From: Lepidostoma basale
Lineage: Eukaryota; Arthropoda; Insecta; Trichoptera; Lepidostomatidae
Assembly: GCA_022606425.2 (NCBI GenBank)
Contig: JAHDVF020001255.1
Coordinates: 186,001-250,000 of the forward strand
Reading direction: 5' to 3'
DNA length: 64,000 bases
The notes below the pieces were generated by a model. It did not search any database, had not been told where the DNA came from, and worked only from the letters and a program-made list of their open reading frames with translations. Position 1 is the first letter of the stretch. Each line of letters begins with the position of its first letter. The translations under genes were made by a program, and so were the position numbers. Below, one piece after another: positions 61,598 to 64,000 of this stretch.

Positions 61598-62295
61598 TAA
61601 AAAAAACAATCAAACCACCACGCCGTTTCGCCCCAGGGGTAGGCAGAGAGAATGGACCGCCACACTACTCTATCCTGAAAAACCTCTCTGGCTTCCTCCA
61701 CATTCATACAACGAGTCATGCGCGCACGTCGATTCTTCCGACTTCTAACATGACCAACCTTTAAAATTTGATTAATTTGGTCATGCCATATTTTCCTCGG
61801 TCTGCCTCGACTCCGTAATCCATTTACATCCTTAACGAATACTCTCTTAACCATTGTTTCTCCATCGCAGCGATCCTTTCATAATTTTGTTCAAAATACC
61901 TTCTTCCGCTCTACATTCCTTTCTTATATCAGCATTTGAGATTCTGTCGTATATCGTTCTACCACACATACGTCTTAGGGATCTCATCTCTAACGCATTT
62001 GTTCTGCTTTCATCCTTCTTCTGCCAGTTCCATGCTTCGCTTCCAAACATTAGCGATGGGACCAGAACTCCATTGTGAACGGCCATTTTCGCTTTCATTG
62101 ATAGATTCTTGTTTCCAGTAACTATTCTTAAAGCTCCATTCACTTTGTTACCCTCACCAACCATTATTTGCTACCAACATACTACCTAAATACACAAATT
62201 CCCTTACCTGTTCCAAGTTCTCTTCGTGCACACTTATATTACAAACTATCATTTGCTCTTCTCTTTCAAAAACCATCACCTTTGACTTTTTATAA
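61598..62295 (-). mobile_element. RTE-T copy, diverged subfamily
   Basis: Two frames: VGEGNKVNGALRIVTGNKNL, SMKAKMAVHNGVLVPSLMFG, SEAWNWQKKDESRTNALEMR, TIYDRISNADIRKECRAEEG, then after a frameshift VKRVFVKDVNGLRSRGRPRK, IWHDQINQILKVGHVRSRKN, RRARMTRCMNVEEAREVFQD, SAYPWGETA. It extends upstream to VMVFEREEQMIVC. The IYDRISNAD variant matches the 33790 copy, so at least two sublineages exist. Confidence 0.9.
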
Positions 62296-62354
62296 TATCT
62301 TTAAAGATAATAAATAAACCATTGTTTTAAAATATGATACTTCAAACTAAAAAA

Positions 62355-62745
62355 AAACTAACTAACTAACCATCATTCCGTTTCTCCTGAGGTGTAGGCA
62401 GAGAGAATGGATCGCCACATTGTTTAATCCTGGCATAACTCTCGCGCGTCTTCTACATTCACACATCGTGACATGCACGCTCGTTGATTATTTCTACTTC
62501 AAACATGGCCGCCTTTCAGCAAATAATTAATTTGGTAATGTAATGTCTTCCTTGGCCTTCCTCGACTTCTTTTTCTATTCACATTACCTGTATATATTTT
62601 TTCAACCATTCATCCCTCTTCAATTCGTTCCATATGTCCAAACCATCTTAGTGACCATTTCTTAATTTTATTTATCATGCATTCATCCGCCTTACATTCC
62701 TTTCTTACTTCATCATTTGATAGTTCCGGTTGAAATTAAGACAAA
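62355..62745 (-). mobile_element. RTE-T fragment, sublineage of copy 1
   Basis: ACTAACTAACTAACCATCAT, GAGGTGTAGGCAGAGAGAAT, GGATCGCCACATTG, CATGCACGCTCGTTGATTAT, CAAACATGGCCGCCTTTCAG, CCTCGACTTCTTTTTCTATT, GCATTCATCCGCC. The GATCGC and GCCGCCTTT variants are shared with 1-243. Confidence 0.8.
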
Positions 62746-62774
62746 AGACGAAGTAGTATATTGTTTAATTTAAA

Positions 62775-62890
62775 TATTTACCATATTAAATAATTAATAC
62801 GAATAAAAATGTATGTTTTATATAGAAAGGAGAACCACAAGCTACAATAAAACTTCTTGAAAAGATAAGTTTTCATTTGTATAAATTACA
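62775..62890. repeat. HH-C fragment
   Basis: ATTTACCATATTAAATAATT, AATACGAATAAAAATG, then ACAATAAAACTTCTTGAAAA. The centre is deleted. Confidence 0.5.
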
Positions 62891-62892
62891 AT

Positions 62893-63178
62893 AAGGATGA
62901 AAGTAGAATAAATGCAGTAGAAATGAGATCTCTTAGACGAATGTGCGGATATTCTGTGTATGATAGAGTGTCGAATGAAAATATAAGAAGTGAATGCGGT
63001 GCGAATGATGGTGTCATGAACAAAATAATGAAAGGATCATTAAGATGGTTTGGACATATTGAAAGAATGAATGAAGAAAGAATGGTAAAAAAATTATATG
63101 TTAATGATGTAAATGGTACCAGAAATAGAGGAAGATCGAGGAAAACGTGGCACAATCAAATAAATCAAATATTTGGAA
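62893..63178 (+). mobile_element. RTE-T internal fragment
   Basis: Open frame: MRSLRRMCGYSVYDRVSNEN, IRSECGANDGVMNKIMKGSL, RWFGHIERMNEERMVKKLYV, NDVNGTRNRGRSRKTWHNQI. It stops at AATCAAATATT without a tail. Confidence 0.88.
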
Positions 63179-63224
63179 CTTGTATATATGTTAATATTTT
63201 TTAATAACTTCACTGTTGGTAGGT

Positions 63225-63295
63225 CCATCTACACTAATATATTCTGTTTCCAAATAATTTACATCTTCGTCTCTATTGAGATACAATTAATCCTT
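63225..63295. repeat. Family P end fragment
   Basis: TATTCTGTTTCCAAATAATT, TACATCTTCGTCTCTATTGA, GATACAATTAAT matches 32400-32455. Confidence 0.65.
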
Positions 63296-63425
63296 GAAAT
63301 AAATCTGTTTTTCATATTTATACTTTATTGTAGTTACAAATAATTTTTTTAATTGTTTTTACTCCGTAAAGAAAAACTTGGTGTGGGTTAAATGTTAAAT
63401 TATAGAGCGATGTCGTTATATTGCA

Positions 63426-63646
63426 GAAATAGAAGAAGACCGAGGAAAACGTGGCAAGATCAAATAAATCAAATATTGAATGTAGGAGTCAGAGAAATCG
63501 ACTCACGTGCATGACACGATGTATGAATGTTGAGGAAGCGAGAGAAATATGTCAGGAAAGAAAGGTGTGGCAGTCCATTCTTTCTGCCTACCCCTTCGGG
63601 GGAGACAGCGTGATGGTTAGTTAGTTAGTTAGTTAGTTACAAAATA
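63426..63646 (+). mobile_element. RTE-T 3' end with (TTAG)n tail
   Basis: AGAAATAGAAGAAGACCGAG, GAAAACGTGGCAAGATCAAA, TCGACTCACGTGCATGACAC, GTGTGGCAGTCCATTCTTTC, TACCCCTTCGGGGGAGACAG, TTAGTTAGTTAGTTAGTTAG. It overlaps the last ~50 bp of the 62893 fragment, so it is a separate copy or a duplicated segment. Confidence 0.88.
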
Positions 63647-63649
63647 TGT

Positions 63650-64000
63650 CACTTTTATAAATTGTGATAATACTGCTTAAAAAGTTTAGTTTTTATCAAT
63701 GCAGAAAATAGAAATAAAATAACTTTCTTTCTTAACTAATAGAGGAATTAAAGCATTTGGTTTCTCATTAGACGAAACCCCCAAGAGCCCGCATATATAA
63801 TATGTATACATATTTCAAACTCTCCCCTTTCTTCCCATTTCTTCTAACGATTTTTATAAGGGGGCTGAGTACCAGAAGTGTTATTTCTGACTCGCTAATT
63901 ACCTCAGCTTTCCAATTAGATGCCTTTTAAGAAAGGAAAAAGATTCTTTGTCTAATTAAATTATCAGCTAATGATTCAACTCTTTATTTCCTTTGGCATT
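63650..64000. other. Candidate conserved non-coding DNA 63760-64000
   Basis: ATAAGGGGGCTGAGTACCAG, GACTCGCTAATTACCTCAGC, TTTCCAATTAGATGCCTTTT and TTGTCTAATTAAATTATCAG include several TAATTA/TAATTR homeodomain-type sites in 90 bp and no repeat match here. It may be a regulatory element. No ORF. Confidence 0.35.

Noticed and set aside
1..64000. CRISPR array, operon, rRNA or bacterial genes
   Set aside because: No regularly spaced direct repeats, no dense ORFs, no rRNA motifs; the content is that of an animal nuclear genome.

Overview
The window is repeat-dense nuclear DNA from an animal, most likely an insect and probably a moth or butterfly. It is AT-rich and has no operons or long intact genes. 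The commonest repeat is a 5'-truncated RTE-like non-LTR retrotransposon whose C-terminus (a WFGHMERM block, then RACMTRCMNVEEAR and a final SAYPFGETA-like end) resembles reverse-transcriptase genes familiar from Lepidoptera. There is also a mariner of the cecropia type. The species is not identified. Family labels used here (RTE-T, NA-RTE, RTE-B, HH-A to HH-G, P) are mine.

Layout: (i) about 25 fragments of RTE-T, on both strands, ending in (TTAG)n or (GTT)n; four insertions (three RTE-T and one NA-RTE) show 9-12 bp target-site duplications. (ii) Five copies of a shorter element, NA-RTE, that shares only the last ~60 bp of RTE-T; one (11062-11822) carries a 129-codon Ala/Ser/Gly/Lys-rich ORF. 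(iii) Remnants of at least four other LINE groups: RTE-B, a Jockey/Daphne-like group with (GATTT)n tails, a LINE ending in GAAGAAG, and an L2/CR1-like piece at 35723-36375. (iv) A mariner at 20074-21358 with TIRs, a TA duplication, the DD34D residues and two frameshifts. (v) SINEs with tRNA-like heads. (vi) Many short hairpin-like elements.

The short hairpin elements are the most interesting content. At least two families (HH-A and HH-B) encode minimal type I hammerhead ribozyme motifs: CTGANGA, a helix II hairpin, GAAAC, a 2-4 nt loop, GTC, and a helix I pairing the flanks. The best copies are 3853-3900 (minus strand) and 46627-46674 (plus strand). Several more abundant families (HH-C, HH-D, HH-E) look like decayed versions of the same layout. 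Many units are inverted, so opposed ribozymes lie head to head. Hammerheads of this type are known from Penelope-like retroelements and retrozymes; no Penelope reverse transcriptase was seen here.

A second group of foldbacks (family P) forms palindromes of 200-500 bp. A separate, apparently perfect palindrome with 196-bp arms and a 6-bp loop lies at 53775-54172.

The only good candidate for a host-gene exon is 27871-28000 (+), flanked by a polypyrimidine-AG acceptor and a GTGAGT donor. A few GC-richer, apparently single-copy stretches (for example 23840-24070, 48880-49240, 55930-56275, 63760-64000) could be conserved non-coding DNA. Most of the rest is AT-rich sequence without a recognisable feature. 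The genes here do not form a pathway; the window records nested mobile-element insertions in an intron or intergenic region.
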